DNA of 6,748 bases from JAKFFN01 sp036675025 (GTDB taxonomy: Bacteria; Sumerlaeota; Sumerlaeia; Sumerlaeales; Sumerlaeaceae): the NCBI GenBank assembly GCA_036675025.1, contig JAKFFN010000300.1, positions 1 to 6,748 on the forward strand, in the 5' to 3' direction. A model generated the notes under the pieces. The model was given only the letters and a program-made list of their open reading frames with translations. It had not been told where the DNA came from and did no database searches. Of the stretch, positions 6,633-6,748 are shown piece after piece. A program made the translations under genes and the position numbers. How positions within the stretch are numbered: the first letter of the stretch is position 1; the number at the start of each line of letters is the position of its first letter.

Positions 6633-6653
6633 GTTCCAGTACATTTGTTCCAG
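6633..6653. repeat. 7-bp direct repeat GTTCCAG upstream of uvrA
   Basis: GTTCCAG occurs at 6633-6639 and 6647-6653, a centre-to-centre distance of 14 bp, within 30 bp of the uvrA start. TGTTC (6646-6650) matches one half of the Verrucomicrobia LexA palindrome TGTTC-N4-GAACA, but the second half is absent. It could be an operator or chance; no regulator is assigned. Confidence 0.3.
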
Positions 6654-6691
6654 AAGATGCATTCCAATATCCCGCGCGTCCTAGGCACGCA

Positions 6692-6740
6692 GACGCCCCC
6701 TGGGAGCGCGGGCGTCCCGCCCGCCGGTGCGAAGCACCGG
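6692..6740. repeat. GC-rich tandem-hairpin element upstream of uvrA
   Basis: Two perfect 7-bp stems abut: GCGGGCG/CGCCCGC (6708-6714 with 6718-6724, loop TCC) and CCGGTGC/GCACCGG (6724-6730 with 6734-6740, loop GAA), sharing base 6724. An alternative stem, GACGCCC/GGGCGTC (6692-6698 with 6710-6716), competes with the first. The T-tract on the minus strand comes before the hairpins, so it is not a terminator into uvrA; on the plus strand A residues follow. The architecture resembles dispersed extragenic palindromic repeats. It may continue past the window edge, and its copy number is not visible here. Confidence 0.6.
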
Positions 6741-6748
6741 AAAAACCA

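Noticed and set aside
6626..6688. Upstream GTG start giving UvrA 21 extra residues
   Set aside because: The extra residues do not resemble UvrA and extend to the edge of the hairpin repeat. The ATG at 6625 begins directly with the Lys/Ala tail.
6708..6748. Hairpins at the right edge as an intrinsic terminator
   Set aside because: On the plus strand the hairpin is followed by A residues. On the minus strand the T residues precede it, so neither orientation gives a hairpin followed by a T-tract.

Overview
The window carries four protein-coding genes on a moderately GC-rich background. Gene content, a Lys/Ala-rich UvrA with a short 9-bp minisatellite in its linker, and a GC-rich hairpin repeat at the right edge suggest a Gram-negative, two-membrane bacterium. 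A lipobox lipoprotein of the DsbD N-terminal type supports this. My best guess is the Planctomycetota-Verrucomicrobiota-Chlamydiota (PVC) neighbourhood (Verrucomicrobiota, Kiritimatiellota or Lentisphaerota). That placement is inference from general style, not from a marker gene.

Layout, left to right: (1) positions 1-519, minus strand: the N-terminal 173 residues of homoserine dehydrogenase (hom), cut by the window edge. (2) 579-1874, minus: a secreted glucose/sorbosone-dehydrogenase-type (PQQ-dependent sugar dehydrogenase-like) beta-propeller, 59 nt upstream of hom and on the same strand. (3) 1875-2097: a divergent intergenic region. (4) 2098-3081, plus: a lipoprotein made of a stand-alone DsbD/ScsB N-terminal-like domain, followed by a strong intrinsic terminator (3109-3146). 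(5) 3147-3481: about 335 bp without a gene but rich in inverted repeats, including a strong minus-strand terminator (3181-3220) that ends transcripts coming from uvrA. (6) 3482-6625, minus: full-length uvrA with unusual low-complexity additions at the N-terminus and between the two ABC halves. (7) 6626-6748: the uvrA upstream region with a 7-bp direct repeat and the start of a GC-rich tandem-hairpin repeat.

The genes do not form an obvious pathway: amino-acid biosynthesis (hom), periplasmic sugar oxidation, a periplasmic or envelope redox-type lipoprotein, and nucleotide excision repair. The window is mostly ordinary chromosome. The parts most worth a second look are the run of hairpins downstream of uvrA, one of which shows an anti-Shine-Dalgarno-like loop on the minus strand, and the low-complexity expansions in UvrA. 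I see no CRISPR array, tRNA, rRNA, transposase, phage gene or evident new multi-gene system.
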